DNA of 64,000 nt from Paenibacillus athensensis (lineage in GTDB: Bacteria > Bacillota > Bacilli > Paenibacillales > NBRC-103111): the NCBI RefSeq assembly GCF_004514475.2, contig NZ_MYFO02000002.1, forward strand, positions 372,001 to 436,000, given 5' to 3'. The notes below the pieces were generated by a model. It was not told the origin of the DNA. It worked only from the letters and a program-made list of their open reading frames with translations, and did not search any database. The first letter of the stretch is position 1; each line of letters begins with the position of its first letter. This document shows, piece by piece, positions 1 to 8,652 of the stretch. Made by a program: the position numbers and the translations under genes.

Positions 1-2
1 CG

Positions 3-410
3 TCCTCCAATTCGTCGGTGCATTACCGCGCCCAACGCAATCCGGACGAGGACAACTACGGCATGGCCTTCTACGGGCTGATGGAGACCTATTTGCGCCG
101 GCGTGTCGGCGAGCAGGGCGGCTGGATTGATTTGCGGTTCTCGCATGCGTTATGGGAGCATAAGAAAATCATGCTGGATCGCGTCGAGTATATGGATAAG
201 AAAGGATATCATCATACGGGCGAAGCTCTGCAGGAAGCCTGCCGGCTCATTGAGCAGACAGCGCTCGTAGCGCGCAACGCCTGCATCAAGTACAACGTGA
301 AAGCGCGACCTGACGAGCTAGAGCGAATTATCGGGTTATACCGCGAGGTGGCGGCGCTGGAGTCGCAATTTCTGGAAGCTTGGATTACGGAGCTGGAAGG
401 CGGGAATTAA
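3..410 (+). CDS. 3' end of an unrecognised gene (partial)
   Basis: The reading frame is open from the first bases of the window, so this is the C-terminal part of a longer protein. A GTG at 18 is in frame but has no ribosome binding site in view. The visible 130 or so residues are soluble and mostly helical, rich in Arg, Glu and Tyr, with no membrane segment and no motif I can name. It ends 173 bp before the AraC-type regulator, whose own promoter lies in the gap, so the two are probably separate transcription units. Confidence 0.6.
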   Translation, partial: SSNSSVHYRAQRNPDEDNYGMAFYGLMETYLRRRVGEQGGWIDLRFSHALWEHKKIMLDRVEYMDKKGYHHTGEALQEACRLIEQTALVARNACIKYNVKARPDELERIIGLYREVAALESQFLEAWITELEGGN

Positions 411-455
411 CGAAAACAGGGGACAAGCCCCGGGAAAATATTTTGCGCGTATGCA

Positions 456-483
456 TTGAAATCGATTACATTTCCGCTATAAT
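456..483 (+). promoter_or_regulatory. Sigma-A promoter with overlapping cre site
   Basis: A TTGAAA -35 box (456-461), a 16 bp spacer and a TATAAT -10 box (478-483) precede the AraC regulator. TGAAATCGATTACA at 457-470 matches the CcpA cre consensus TGNAANCGNTNNCA at every fixed position and covers the -35 box. Carbon catabolite repression of the regulator is inferred from this. Confidence 0.65.
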
Positions 484-582
484 TGGTTATGTTAGAATTT
501 TATGGTGTCCGGCGTTCGGGCGGTACCAAGCAGCTCCAGCTTGCGGCGCTGGCGCAATGCGATACAAATGGAGGCGTAACCG

Positions 583-2862
583 ATGAATACGATCAACGAC
601 AAGCAAACGAAGCTGCACAGCAGTCTGTTCTTCTCCTTTACCATGACGATTGTCGTGACGATTATCGCGTTATCCGCCATTTTGTATTTTCAGTTCGAGC
701 GCATCGCGCTGCATCAATCGTTCGCCTATACGATGAGCAATCTGGCCCAGACGAGCCGCGAAGCGTCGCTGATGACAGTTACGGCAGGCACATTTGCCAA
801 GCAGATTTATTACGACAAGCACATTCGCAAGCTGTTGAACTTCTCCGAGGTGGAGATTGTCGATACGACGAACGCCCTGACGCAGCTCAATTCGTACAGG
901 GCGACGTCGCCTTTTATCGATTCGATTTACGTGTATAACGCCAAGAAGCGGACCTTTTACATCAGCTCGGATGTAAGCGATTACGCGGTGCAAAGCGAAG
1001 CGGAGATTTATGACAAGCAAATCGTCGATATCGTCCGTCATGCCCGCGAGTACCCGACGCTGGCGCCGATCCCCCGCCGCATGCCGGTGGAGAGCCGAAC
1101 GGCCGTGCAGGAAACCGAACGCGATGTCTATACGTTCCTGCTGTACGACACCTTGCAAAAAGGCAGCAGCGACGATGTGATCGTCGTCAATATTTCGGAA
1201 ACGCAGATGCACAAAAATATCGACGGGCTGATCACCAGCTCCGACAATAATACGTTTATCGTCGATAACACGGGACAGTTGGTCTCCAATAGCTGGAAAT
1301 CGGCGATGCTTGCCGACATTTCCGGGAAGCCTTATATGCAAACGATCCTGCAAGCGAAGGAAGCCGGTTATTTCGTCGCGGAGGTGGACGGGGTCCACTC
1401 GCTCGTGACGTATACGCTGCCCGATTACCTCGGCTGGCGGTATGTGCGCATCGTGCCCTATGCGACCGTGACCAGTCCGATCAACAGCCTGCGGCTGAAG
1501 ACGGTGCTGAGCGCGCTGGCGCTGCTGGCAGCGGGACTTGGCGTCTCGTATTTGATTTCGCGGCGGCTGTATGCCAAGGTGCATAACCGGCTGGTCAAGC
1601 TGGTGACGCTGGAGGCGGAAAAAAGCGAGCACCTGCTCAAGCAGCGGCAGGAGTTTCTGCGCAGCGTGCTGCTCGGCTGCGAGAAGATCGATCTCGCCCG
1701 CATGCAGCAGCAGCTGGACCGGCTCCGCATGCCGCTGCGCGCCGATCGCTCTTGCCGGGTCGTGCTGCTCAAGCTTGACCGCTACGCGCAGTTTGTCGCC
1801 GATTACCCGAGCGCCGATCGGCTGTTGCTGAAATACGGCATCGCCAACGTAGCCGAGGAGGTCCTGTCGGCGCATTATTACGAGGGAGCGGCGGTGGAGA
1901 TGGGCGAGAATCGGCTCGCCCTGCTGCTGAACGGCCGCGACGAGCCGACGGAGGACGGCGAAGGGCCGACGCTGGAGGCGACGCTGCGCGCCATTCAGGA
2001 GGCGGTGCGCCGCTACCTGAATCTGTCCGTGTCGGCTATCGTCAGCGCGCCGGGCGCGACGGCGCTGGCGGCAGCGGCGCTGTTCAATCAGACGACGGAA
2101 GCGTCGCTGCATAGCCTGTTTCACGGCCCGCAGTGCCTCGTTTCCGCTACGCGGGTGGAGCAGGGCAAGGCGAAGCCGTATGAATACCCGATTCAGAAGG
2201 AAAAGCAGCTGATCGAGGAGCTGATGCTTGGCAAGCTCGACGATACGAAGGCGGTTCTGCGCGAGATCATCGGAGAGACCGCCGATTATTCCTACGCTTC
2301 CTTCCACTTGGCGCTGTCGCATTTGAGCTTTGCGATCCATAACGCCGTTTCGACGATCAAGCGCAACAGCGACGCCGATTTTGATGTGAATGTCAGCACG
2401 CTGCTGGAGCGCATGCACCATCTGGAAACGCTGGAGGAGCTGTATGCCGGCTTCGATGCAATGTTTGACGAGCTGGCCGGTTATTTGAGCGAACGGAAAA
2501 ACGCCCGTCACGAGGAGCTGGTGCAGCGGATCGTGCAGCTGATTGACAGCTCGTATATGCGGCAGGACCTGTCGCTGGAGAGCATCGCCGACAGCATGCA
2601 GATGTCCTCGACCTATATCGGCCGACTGTTCAAAAAGCATACGCTCAAGACGATCCTCAACTACATCATCGAGGTTCGGATGCGCAAAGCGCATGAAATG
2701 CTGCTGGAGACCGCCTACACGGTCAACGAAATCGCGGAAAAAACCGGATTTTCCAATACCTCGTATTTCCACAAGGCGTTCAAAAAGTGGAACGGCGTCA
2801 CGCCGCTGGATTTCCGCAAGAACGCCCGTCCGGACGGCCCGCAGGCGCGCGAGATCGGTTAA
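583..2862 (+). CDS. Membrane-anchored AraC-family transcriptional regulator
   Basis: This 759-residue protein has a membrane segment near residues 15-38, an extracellular sensor-like region to about 305, a second membrane segment near 307-330, a long cytoplasmic linker and a C-terminal AraC double helix-turn-helix from about 646 to 748 (SLESIADSMQMSSTYIGRLF and the second helix near NEIAEKTGFSNTSYFHKAF). The ATG follows a GGAG site. This architecture is typical of Paenibacillus regulators that sit beside CUT1 sugar importers, as here (permeases begin at 3750). The likely role is to sense an extracellular sugar or cell-wall signal and activate transport or glycosidase genes. The inducer cannot be read from sequence. 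A cre site covers its promoter. Confidence 0.9.
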   Translation: MNTINDKQTKLHSSLFFSFTMTIVVTIIALSAILYFQFERIALHQSFAYTMSNLAQTSREASLMTVTAGTFAKQIYYDKHIRKLLNFSEVEIVDTTNALTQLNSYRATSPFIDSIYVYNAKKRTFYISSDVSDYAVQSEAEIYDKQIVDIVRHAREYPTLAPIPRRMPVESRTAVQETERDVYTFLLYDTLQKGSSDDVIVVNISETQMHKNIDGLITSSDNNTFIVDNTGQLVSNSWKSAMLADISGKPYMQTILQAKEAGYFVAEVDGVHSLVTYTLPDYLGWRYVRIVPYATVTSPINSLRLKTVLSALALLAAGLGVSYLISRRLYAKVHNRLVKLVTLEAEKSEHLLKQRQEFLRSVLLGCEKIDLARMQQQLDRLRMPLRADRSCRVVLLKLDRYAQFVADYPSADRLLLKYGIANVAEEVLSAHYYEGAAVEMGENRLALLLNGRDEPTEDGEGPTLEATLRAIQEAVRRYLNLSVSAIVSAPGATALAAAALFNQTTEASLHSLFHGPQCLVSATRVEQGKAKPYEYPIQKEKQLIEELMLGKLDDTKAVLREIIGETADYSYASFHLALSHLSFAIHNAVSTIKRNSDADFDVNVSTLLERMHHLETLEELYAGFDAMFDELAGYLSERKNARHEELVQRIVQLIDSSYMRQDLSLESIADSMQMSSTYIGRLFKKHTLKTILNYIIEVRMRKAHEMLLETAYTVNEIAEKTGFSNTSYFHKAFKKWNGVTPLDFRKNARPDGPQAREIG

Positions 2863-2901
2863 CCGGCAAGCCGGCGCCAGATCATCCGCCCGCTTCAACC
2901 T

Positions 2902-2933
2902 AACAAACCGCTTCTTCAACGAAGCGGTTTGTT
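2902..2933. terminator. Bidirectional intrinsic terminator
   Basis: AACAAACCGCTTC and GAAGCGGTTTGTT form a perfect 13 bp stem with a 6-base loop. It lies between the convergent ends of the AraC gene and the VOC gene. Confidence 0.75.
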
Positions 2934-2943
2934 GGCATGTCTC

Positions 2944-3396
2944 TTAGGAACGACCGATTTGCTCGGCCAAGCCGATCAGGAGTCCTTCCACTCCGCGAAT
3001 GTAGCAAAGCCGGTACGCATTCTCGTATTGAACGACTTCGCCCACGATCTCGGCACCGTGCTTCTCCAGCCGGGAGAGCAGCTCGTCCAGATTCTCCACC
3101 GCGAACATGACGCGCAGATAACCCAGCGCATTGACCGGAGCCGTCCGGTGATCTGCGATCACTTCAGGGGAGAGGAACCGCGAGAGCTCAAGCCGGCTGT
3201 GGCCATCCGGGGTCGCCATCATCGCAATCTCCACATGCTGGGAACCAAGTCCAGTCACGCGCCCGGCCCATTCGCCTTCAATCGTCGCCCGCCCTTCGAG
3301 CCTCAAGCCGATCTCTTCGAAGAAAGAGATGGCCTTCTCCAGCGACTCAACCACGATACCGACATTATCCATTCTCAATAATTGGTTACTTGCCAT
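2944..3396 (-). CDS. VOC-family (glyoxalase/bleomycin-resistance fold) protein
   Basis: The 150-residue product has the two beta-alpha-beta-beta-beta halves of the vicinal oxygen chelate fold. It starts MASNQLLRMDNVGIVVESLEKAISFFEEIG, with a second half around LRVMFAVENLDELLSRLEKHGAEIVGE. An AAGGAG-like site precedes the ATG. Members include glyoxalases, dioxygenases and antibiotic-binding proteins, and the length suits a stand-alone small member. Neighbours do not point to a substrate. It converges on the AraC gene and diverges from the importer operon. The fold is well supported; the reaction is unknown. Confidence 0.8.
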   Translation of the reverse strand: MASNQLLRMDNVGIVVESLEKAISFFEEIGLRLEGRATIEGEWAGRVTGLGSQHVEIAMMATPDGHSRLELSRFLSPEVIADHRTAPVNALGYLRVMFAVENLDELLSRLEKHGAEIVGEVVQYENAYRLCYIRGVEGLLIGLAEQIGRS

Positions 3397-3494
3397 AGTT
3401 TCGTATCTCCTTATATGTACAAATTGGGTTTAGCCGTTCAGCTTCAGGTTTATATTATCAAGAATTGCGCATATATTCCAAAAAAAACAGGAAC

Positions 3495-3540
3495 AAGCTT
3501 CGGTCTGCGGCGCTGACTGCCGCGAACCGGGGCTTTTTTT
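3495..3540 (+). terminator. Terminator-like hairpin in the 3397-3749 gap
   Basis: Nested complementary arms (CGGT with ACCG, CGGC with GCCG) followed by seven T residues on the plus strand lie between two divergent genes. No plus-strand gene ends here, so it could attenuate a transcript heading into the importer operon. The rest of the gap holds no gene that I can see. Confidence 0.5.
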
Positions 3541-3749
3541 GCCCGCCCAAAGCCGATTTCGTTCGCAAAATGCCCTTAAATATAGCAAAAACACACTCAA
3601 GTCGGAAAAAGACAGTGCCCATTTCGCCCGAATGCTAACTTTGGTTGCGTATTTACAGTTGCCCCATCGTCCTGATTTTCATTACGATAACGGTGCATTC
3701 ATCAACAGGGCCCAAGGCGCGACCCGCAGCCCGGGAAGGAGAGATCAAT

Positions 3750-4679
3750 GTGAAGGTCGGAGCAAAAAGAGGATTGTGGTATGAGCTGAACAAAAGCAAG
3801 GTGCTGTTTCTGATGATCCTGCCGGTTCTGCTCTATTTCCTGATCTTCAACTATATCCCGATGATCGGCATTTACTACGCGTTTACGCGGTTCGATTTTA
3901 ACGGCGGTTTGTTCGGCAGCCCGTTCGTCGGGTGGGACAATTTCAAATTTTTGTTTCAATCGGGGACGCTGACCCAACTGATCAAAAATACGGTGCTGTA
4001 CAATATCGCCTTTATTGTGCTCGGCAATGTGCTGCAAATCCTTACAGCCGTGTTCCTCAGCCAAATACCGGGCAAATTGTATAAACGAACGGCGCAGACG
4101 GTGATGTTCCTGCCGCATTTTATTTCGTGGGTGCTGGTCGGCGCGTTTTCGTATCAAATGTTCAATTCCGACAACGGCGTCGTCAATACGCTGCTCAAGG
4201 AGCTGGCGCATCCAACCTACGATTTCTATTTGCAGCCGGAGCCGTGGAAGTACATCATTATCGGATTTTATATCTGGAAAACGCTCGGCTACGGCGCGGT
4301 CATCTATTTGGCGGCGATCATGAGCATCAGTGACGAGTATTACGAAGCGGCGCGTATCGACGGCGCCAACGTGTTTCAGCAAATCCGCCATATCACACTG
4401 CCGCTGCTCGTGCCGACGTTCGTGCTGCTGATCCTGTTCAGCCTCGGCGGCATTCTCAAAGGGCAATTCGATTTGTTTTACCAAATCATCGGCGGCAACG
4501 GCATGCTGTACAACGCCACGGACATTCTCGACACGTATGTGTTCCGTTCGCTCACGGTCAATTTCGATATCGGCATGGGGACGGCCGCCGGACTGTTCCA
4601 GTCGTTCTTCGGCTTCCTGCTTGTGATCGTCGTGAATTTCATCATCAAAAAGACCCGCGAAGATTACGCGCTGTTCTAG
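3750..4679 (+). CDS. CUT1 sugar ABC transporter permease, LplB type
   Basis: This is a 309-residue integral membrane permease of a carbohydrate uptake (CUT1) ABC importer. The GTG at 3750 is chosen because GGAAGG lies just upstream; the frame is open further upstream but without a site. The N-terminus reads KSKVLFLMILPVLLYFLIFNYIP, and the EAA loop that docks the ATPase is near YYEAARIDGANVFQQIRHITLPLL. About six membrane helices can be seen. It is followed 12 bp later by its partner permease and then by the binding protein. No ATPase is encoded nearby; CUT1 systems of this type commonly use a shared MsmX-like ATPase elsewhere. The substrate is unknown, probably an oligosaccharide. Confidence 0.9.
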   Translation: MKVGAKRGLWYELNKSKVLFLMILPVLLYFLIFNYIPMIGIYYAFTRFDFNGGLFGSPFVGWDNFKFLFQSGTLTQLIKNTVLYNIAFIVLGNVLQILTAVFLSQIPGKLYKRTAQTVMFLPHFISWVLVGAFSYQMFNSDNGVVNTLLKELAHPTYDFYLQPEPWKYIIIGFYIWKTLGYGAVIYLAAIMSISDEYYEAARIDGANVFQQIRHITLPLLVPTFVLLILFSLGGILKGQFDLFYQIIGGNGMLYNATDILDTYVFRSLTVNFDIGMGTAAGLFQSFFGFLLVIVVNFIIKKTREDYALF

Positions 4680-4691
4680 GAGGTTTGTGCT

Positions 4692-5582
4692 GTGAAAATC
4701 AAAACTGAAGGCGCCACAATCGTGTTTAATGCGCTTGGTTATACGCTCATTACGCTGTTTGCGCTGTTTTGCCTGCTGCCGTTCTGGCTGATCATCGCCG
4801 GCTCGTTCACGTCGGAGGTGACGATTTTGCAGGAAGGGTTCAACCTGTTCCCCAAGGTGTTCAGTCTGGAGGCGTACCGCGTCGTGTTCAGCACCCCCGG
4901 ACAAATCGAACGCGCTTACGCGGTGACGATTGGCATTACCGCTGTCGGCTCCTTTTTTGGCCTGTTTTTCGTCTCGATGGCCGGGTACGTGCTGGCGCGC
5001 AAGGATTTTGTTTACCGCAACGCCGTGTCATTCCTGATTTATTTCACGACGCTGTTCAGCGGCGGACTCATTCCCTGGTACATCATGATCACCAAATATT
5101 TGCACATGAAGGACAGCTATTTGGCGCTGATCCTGCCGCTGATGATTGGGGCCTGGAACATCATTTTGATGAAAAATTTCATGAAATCGATTCCCGATTC
5201 GATTATTGAATCCGCGCAAATCGACGGGGCCGGCGATTTTCGGATCTATTGGAAGCTGATTCTGCCGCTGTCGACGCCGGGCTTGGCCACAATCGGCCTG
5301 TTCATTGCGCTGGCTTACTGGAACGACTGGTTTAACGCCGCCGTGTTCATCAATACGGATACGAAATTCCCGCTGCAATTTCTGCTGTACAAAATATTGG
5401 CCAGCGCCGAGGTGCTGCGCTCGCGAATCGTCGGCAGCCTGTCGCTTTCCAATATGGAAGCGCCGACAGAAACGCTGAAGATGGCTGTAGCCGTCATCGT
5501 CACCGGCCCGATTGTCTTCCTGTACCCCTTTCTGCAAAAATATTTCGTCAAAGGCTTGACCGTTGGCGCAGTGAAAGGTTAG
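4692..5582 (+). CDS. CUT1 sugar ABC transporter permease, YtcP/LplC type
   Basis: The second membrane subunit of the importer has 296 residues. The GTG start follows a full AGGAGG at 4678-4683. The protein shows six membrane helices and the EAA-loop motif near IIESAQIDGAGDFRIYWKLILPL. It is translated in tandem with the LplB-type permease, with only 12 bp between them, so both are on one transcript. LplB/YtcP pairs are common in Paenibacillus and take up plant or fungal oligosaccharides; which one cannot be decided here. Confidence 0.9.
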   Translation: MKIKTEGATIVFNALGYTLITLFALFCLLPFWLIIAGSFTSEVTILQEGFNLFPKVFSLEAYRVVFSTPGQIERAYAVTIGITAVGSFFGLFFVSMAGYVLARKDFVYRNAVSFLIYFTTLFSGGLIPWYIMITKYLHMKDSYLALILPLMIGAWNIILMKNFMKSIPDSIIESAQIDGAGDFRIYWKLILPLSTPGLATIGLFIALAYWNDWFNAAVFINTDTKFPLQFLLYKILASAEVLRSRIVGSLSLSNMEAPTETLKMAVAVIVTGPIVFLYPFLQKYFVKGLTVGAVKG

Positions 5583-5638
5583 CACCGGCTTGCCGGCTAA
5601 TATATAACGATACGAAACATCACTTAGGAGGGTTCTTG

Positions 5639-7222
5639 ATGAAAAGAAAGACAAGCAAGCTACTGACGCTGCTCGCTGCAACCGCGCTGACGGTCACGGC
5701 GGTGACCGCGTGCAGCTCCAGCTCGGGTTCGCCCGAGCCGGCGGCGACGAACGGGGCGCAAGCAACGGCTCAAGCCCAAGGGACAACCGGACCAGACACG
5801 TCCAAGAAGGTCGAGCTGATCTGGTATCTGGTTGGCGAACCGCATAAGGATACGCAGAAGGTCGTCGAAGAGTGGAATAAAATGCTGCAGCAGGACTTGA
5901 ATACGACCGTGAAGCTGAACTTTACGACGTGGAACGACTGGGAAACCAAATATAACCTGCTGCTGACGTCCGGCGAGAAAATCGATATGATTTTTGCTTC
6001 GTCGTGGGCCGGCTTCTACAAATACGCCAAGCAGGGGGCCTTCCTCGATCTCAAGGACATGCTGCCCAAGGACGCGCCGCTGACGTGGCAGGAGGTGCCT
6101 AAGCAGGACTGGAGCGACGTTACGCTGGGCGACAAGATTTATGCCGTGCCGAGCACGTTTGCCGAATATACGCCGAACGGTCTCGTCTACCGCGAGGACT
6201 GGCGCAAGAAATTCAATCTGCCGGAAGTCAAGGATCTCGACTCACTGGAGGCGTACATGGACGGGGTGAAAAAGAACCTGCCTGACGTGACGCCAATCAG
6301 CGGCAAGGCGATCAACGAAATCAACACGCTGTATCTCGATTACAACGATTTCAAAACGATTGGCGGCGACACGGACGGCGTCATCGTCTCCAGCTCCTAC
6401 GACAAGCCACGCGACATCATCGCTGCGCCGTTTACGCCGCAATTTGCCGACTGGGTCAAGAAGACGAAAAGCTGGGCCGACAAAGGCTACTGGTCAAAAA
6501 ATACGCTCTCCTCGAAGCAGGAGGCCGGCGATTTCATTCCGGCGGGCAAGGGCGCGATCTACTGGCGCAACCCGTCTTCGGCCGGCGGCTTCATCAACAA
6601 CACGAAGCTGAAATATCCGGACATCGAGCTGGCGTATTTCCCGTTCACGCGTTTCCATAATTATGCGATTCCGAACCTGTCGATCAATAACGGTATGGCG
6701 ATTCCGAAAAGCTCGCAAAACCCCGACCGCTCGCTGATGGTGCTCGACAAGCTGCGCAACGATCCCAAGTATTACAACCTGATGACCTACGGCATCGAAG
6801 GTCTCCACTATGATATCGCTTCCGATCCGAAGCATATCGTCGTGCCGGCGAAGGGCCAGGACCCGAAAGTCGTTACGCCGTACGACATCGCAAGCTGGGG
6901 CTGGCGGTACGAGCCGAATATGAAAACGACCGAAGGCGGCTGGGACGGCTTCGACAAGCTGACTGCCGAGTTCAAGGCCGAGAGCAAGCCGAATATTTTT
7001 GCGCCGATTTATCTCGATTACGATCCGGTGAAAACCGAGCTGGCCGCTGTCCATCAGGTATATGAGCAATACGGGCAGCCGTTGATGCTTGGTCTCGTGC
7101 CGGATGTCGACAAAGCGTTGAAGACGTATCAAGACAAGCTGAAGCAGGCCGGCGTCGACAAGCTGCTCGATTATATCAAGCAGCAAGCGACGGCTTATTA
7201 CGACGAAAAAGGCATTCAATAG
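5639..7222 (+). CDS. Extracellular solute-binding lipoprotein of the CUT1 importer
   Basis: This is a 527-residue sugar-binding protein of the LplA type. The ATG at 5639 is preferred over a TTG three bases upstream because AGGAGGG ends six bases before it. The signal peptide ends in a lipobox around TVTAVTACSSSS, so the mature protein is lipid-anchored at Cys. The body fits family 1 solute-binding proteins (KVELIWYLVGEPHKDTQKVV at the start of the fold). It is the last gene of the operon with the two permeases and ends at a strong terminator. It delivers the sugar to the permease pair. The ligand is not predictable from sequence alone. Confidence 0.9.
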   Translation: MKRKTSKLLTLLAATALTVTAVTACSSSSGSPEPAATNGAQATAQAQGTTGPDTSKKVELIWYLVGEPHKDTQKVVEEWNKMLQQDLNTTVKLNFTTWNDWETKYNLLLTSGEKIDMIFASSWAGFYKYAKQGAFLDLKDMLPKDAPLTWQEVPKQDWSDVTLGDKIYAVPSTFAEYTPNGLVYREDWRKKFNLPEVKDLDSLEAYMDGVKKNLPDVTPISGKAINEINTLYLDYNDFKTIGGDTDGVIVSSSYDKPRDIIAAPFTPQFADWVKKTKSWADKGYWSKNTLSSKQEAGDFIPAGKGAIYWRNPSSAGGFINNTKLKYPDIELAYFPFTRFHNYAIPNLSINNGMAIPKSSQNPDRSLMVLDKLRNDPKYYNLMTYGIEGLHYDIASDPKHIVVPAKGQDPKVVTPYDIASWGWRYEPNMKTTEGGWDGFDKLTAEFKAESKPNIFAPIYLDYDPVKTELAAVHQVYEQYGQPLMLGLVPDVDKALKTYQDKLKQAGVDKLLDYIKQQATAYYDEKGIQ

Positions 7223-7240
7223 CCGTTTCGTGCAGGCTGT

Positions 7241-7275
7241 AAACCGCGGAGTACGCATCGTACCCGCGGTTTTTC
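7241..7275 (+). terminator. Intrinsic terminator of the importer operon
   Basis: AAACCGCGG and CCGCGGTTT form a 9 bp stem with an inner GTAC/GTAC helix, followed by a T-rich tract. Confidence 0.85.
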
Positions 7276-7313
7276 CTTTTTATGGGAATATTCTACGTCA
7301 TTCTTATATTTTT

Positions 7314-7379
7314 CGATAGCGTTTGCAAAGTTTCTTATACTTCTGTCGGTTTTTATGTTAAACTTGCATAAAAGTGCAA
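7314..7379. promoter_or_regulatory. Operator-like sites upstream of the LacI regulator
   Basis: The minus strand of 7314-7327 reads TGCAAACGCTATCG, 13 of 14 fixed or free positions of the cre consensus. TTGCA (7364-7368) and TGCAA (7375-7379) form an inverted repeat. Either could bind the LacI-family protein itself or CcpA. Confidence 0.4.
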
Positions 7380-7416
7380 AACTTATTCATCGATTTGGAC
7401 AAGTGGAGGGAGCCAG

Positions 7417-8430
7417 GTGACAACGTTGCAGGATGTGGCGAAAGCCGCGGGTGTATCAAGCAGTACGGTATCCAGGGTATTGAAAGGTAACGCAAAAATC
7501 AGTATGGCCACGACGAAAAAGGTGCTTGACGCCGCCAGACGGCTGGAGTACCGCCCCATCATCCTCGCGGACAAGTTTACGGAAGCTCCTACGAAGGTGC
7601 TGGGCGTTGTGATGGCCATGCAAATTCAGGACGCTTTTTATTTCCCGATCCTGGAGCGGATTTTTAATACAGCTGACCAGCTCGGCTACGGCGTTTTATC
7701 CTATCGCTTGGATACGCGCTACGGCACGCAGTCGAACAGCGATATTCTGAAGGCGATGGAAGGGCGCGTCGACGCAATTATTTTCGTCGGGGTGTTCTCG
7801 TTCAACAAAGACGACCTGAAGCCGTTTATCCAGCAAAAATGTCCGATGGTGTCGCTGTTTGGCGTCATTGACGCTCCGGGCATCATCAATTGCACGACCG
7901 ACAACGTTCAAGCCGCGTACGACGCGACGCAATACTTGATTCGGCTGGGCCACACGCGCATTGCCCATATGCTCATTCATAAAACGTTCGAGCATGCGCT
8001 GGAGCGGCTGGAGGGCTACAAGGCGGCGCTGGAGGAGCACGGCATTGCGTACAACCCCGATCTGGTCGCGATCGGCGATTTCTCCTACGAGGGTGCGTAT
8101 AAGGCGGCGCTGCAATTGATTGAGTCGCAGTCGTTTACGGCGGTATTCTGCTTCAACGACGTGATGGCGGATGCGTTCATCCGCGCGGCGCGCGACCGCG
8201 GGCTCAAGGTGCCGGAAGACGTATCGGTGATGGGCTTTGACGATATCGTGTATGAGAATCCGATTTTTTACCCCGCTCCGCTGATGACGACGATGCGGCA
8301 GCCGCGCCGCGAGATGGCCGATTTCGCGATCAAAGCGATTATGGACAGCAAGCGCGGGCTGGAAACGTTTGAGAATACCGTGTTCCGGCCGATGCTGATT
8401 GAGCGGAATACGACCAAACCGATTAGCTGA
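7417..8430 (+). CDS. LacI-family transcriptional regulator
   Basis: The 337-residue protein begins with a classic LacI headpiece, TLQDVAKAAGVSSSTVSRVL, whose hinge region continues to about residue 55. It is followed by a periplasmic-binding-protein-like effector domain, with the usual late motif VPEDVSVMGFDDI near residue 270. The GTG start has GGAGGG six bases upstream. Its position between a sugar importer and a beta-1,3-glucanase gene suggests local control of glucan or oligosaccharide use, with a sugar as effector. Inverted repeats upstream of itself and of the GH16 gene are candidate operators. It could instead control only the importer. Confidence 0.92.
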   Translation: MTTLQDVAKAAGVSSSTVSRVLKGNAKISMATTKKVLDAARRLEYRPIILADKFTEAPTKVLGVVMAMQIQDAFYFPILERIFNTADQLGYGVLSYRLDTRYGTQSNSDILKAMEGRVDAIIFVGVFSFNKDDLKPFIQQKCPMVSLFGVIDAPGIINCTTDNVQAAYDATQYLIRLGHTRIAHMLIHKTFEHALERLEGYKAALEEHGIAYNPDLVAIGDFSYEGAYKAALQLIESQSFTAVFCFNDVMADAFIRAARDRGLKVPEDVSVMGFDDIVYENPIFYPAPLMTTMRQPRREMADFAIKAIMDSKRGLETFENTVFRPMLIERNTTKPIS

Positions 8431-8438
8431 ACCCTGAC

Positions 8439-8478
8439 GATCCTCTGGCTGCATCAAGCGGCTGGGGGATTTTTTTTG
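8439..8478 (+). terminator. Intrinsic terminator after the LacI regulator
   Basis: ATCCTCTGGC pairs with GCTGGGGGAT (some G-U pairs), followed by eight T residues. Confidence 0.75.
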
Positions 8479-8506
8479 CGCAAAATTATTCACGGATTTA
8501 AATTGG

Positions 8507-8598
8507 TGCAATTATTTGATAAAAAATTGCATGAAATTGTTGTAAAATATCAAAATTCCATATATATTTAAAGAAAGCGCAAGATGAAAACGGTTACT
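8507..8598 (+). promoter_or_regulatory. Inverted repeat and cre-like site upstream of GH16 gene
   Basis: TGCAATT (8507-8513) and AATTGCA (8525-8531) form an inverted repeat. TGAAAACGGTTACT at 8585-8598 matches the cre consensus except at the last base. The region is AT-rich and probably holds the glucanase promoter, though no clear -35/-10 pair was settled. Confidence 0.5.
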
Positions 8599-8652
8599 TT
8601 GCGTTTTGGTAGATCAGGTACGTTTATTTTTGTGTCATGGGAGGGGTAAATC

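Noticed and set aside
670-2919. 749-residue minus-strand frame opposite the AraC regulator
   Set aside because: Arg/Gln/His-rich shadow; the plus strand encodes recognisable AraC and membrane domains.
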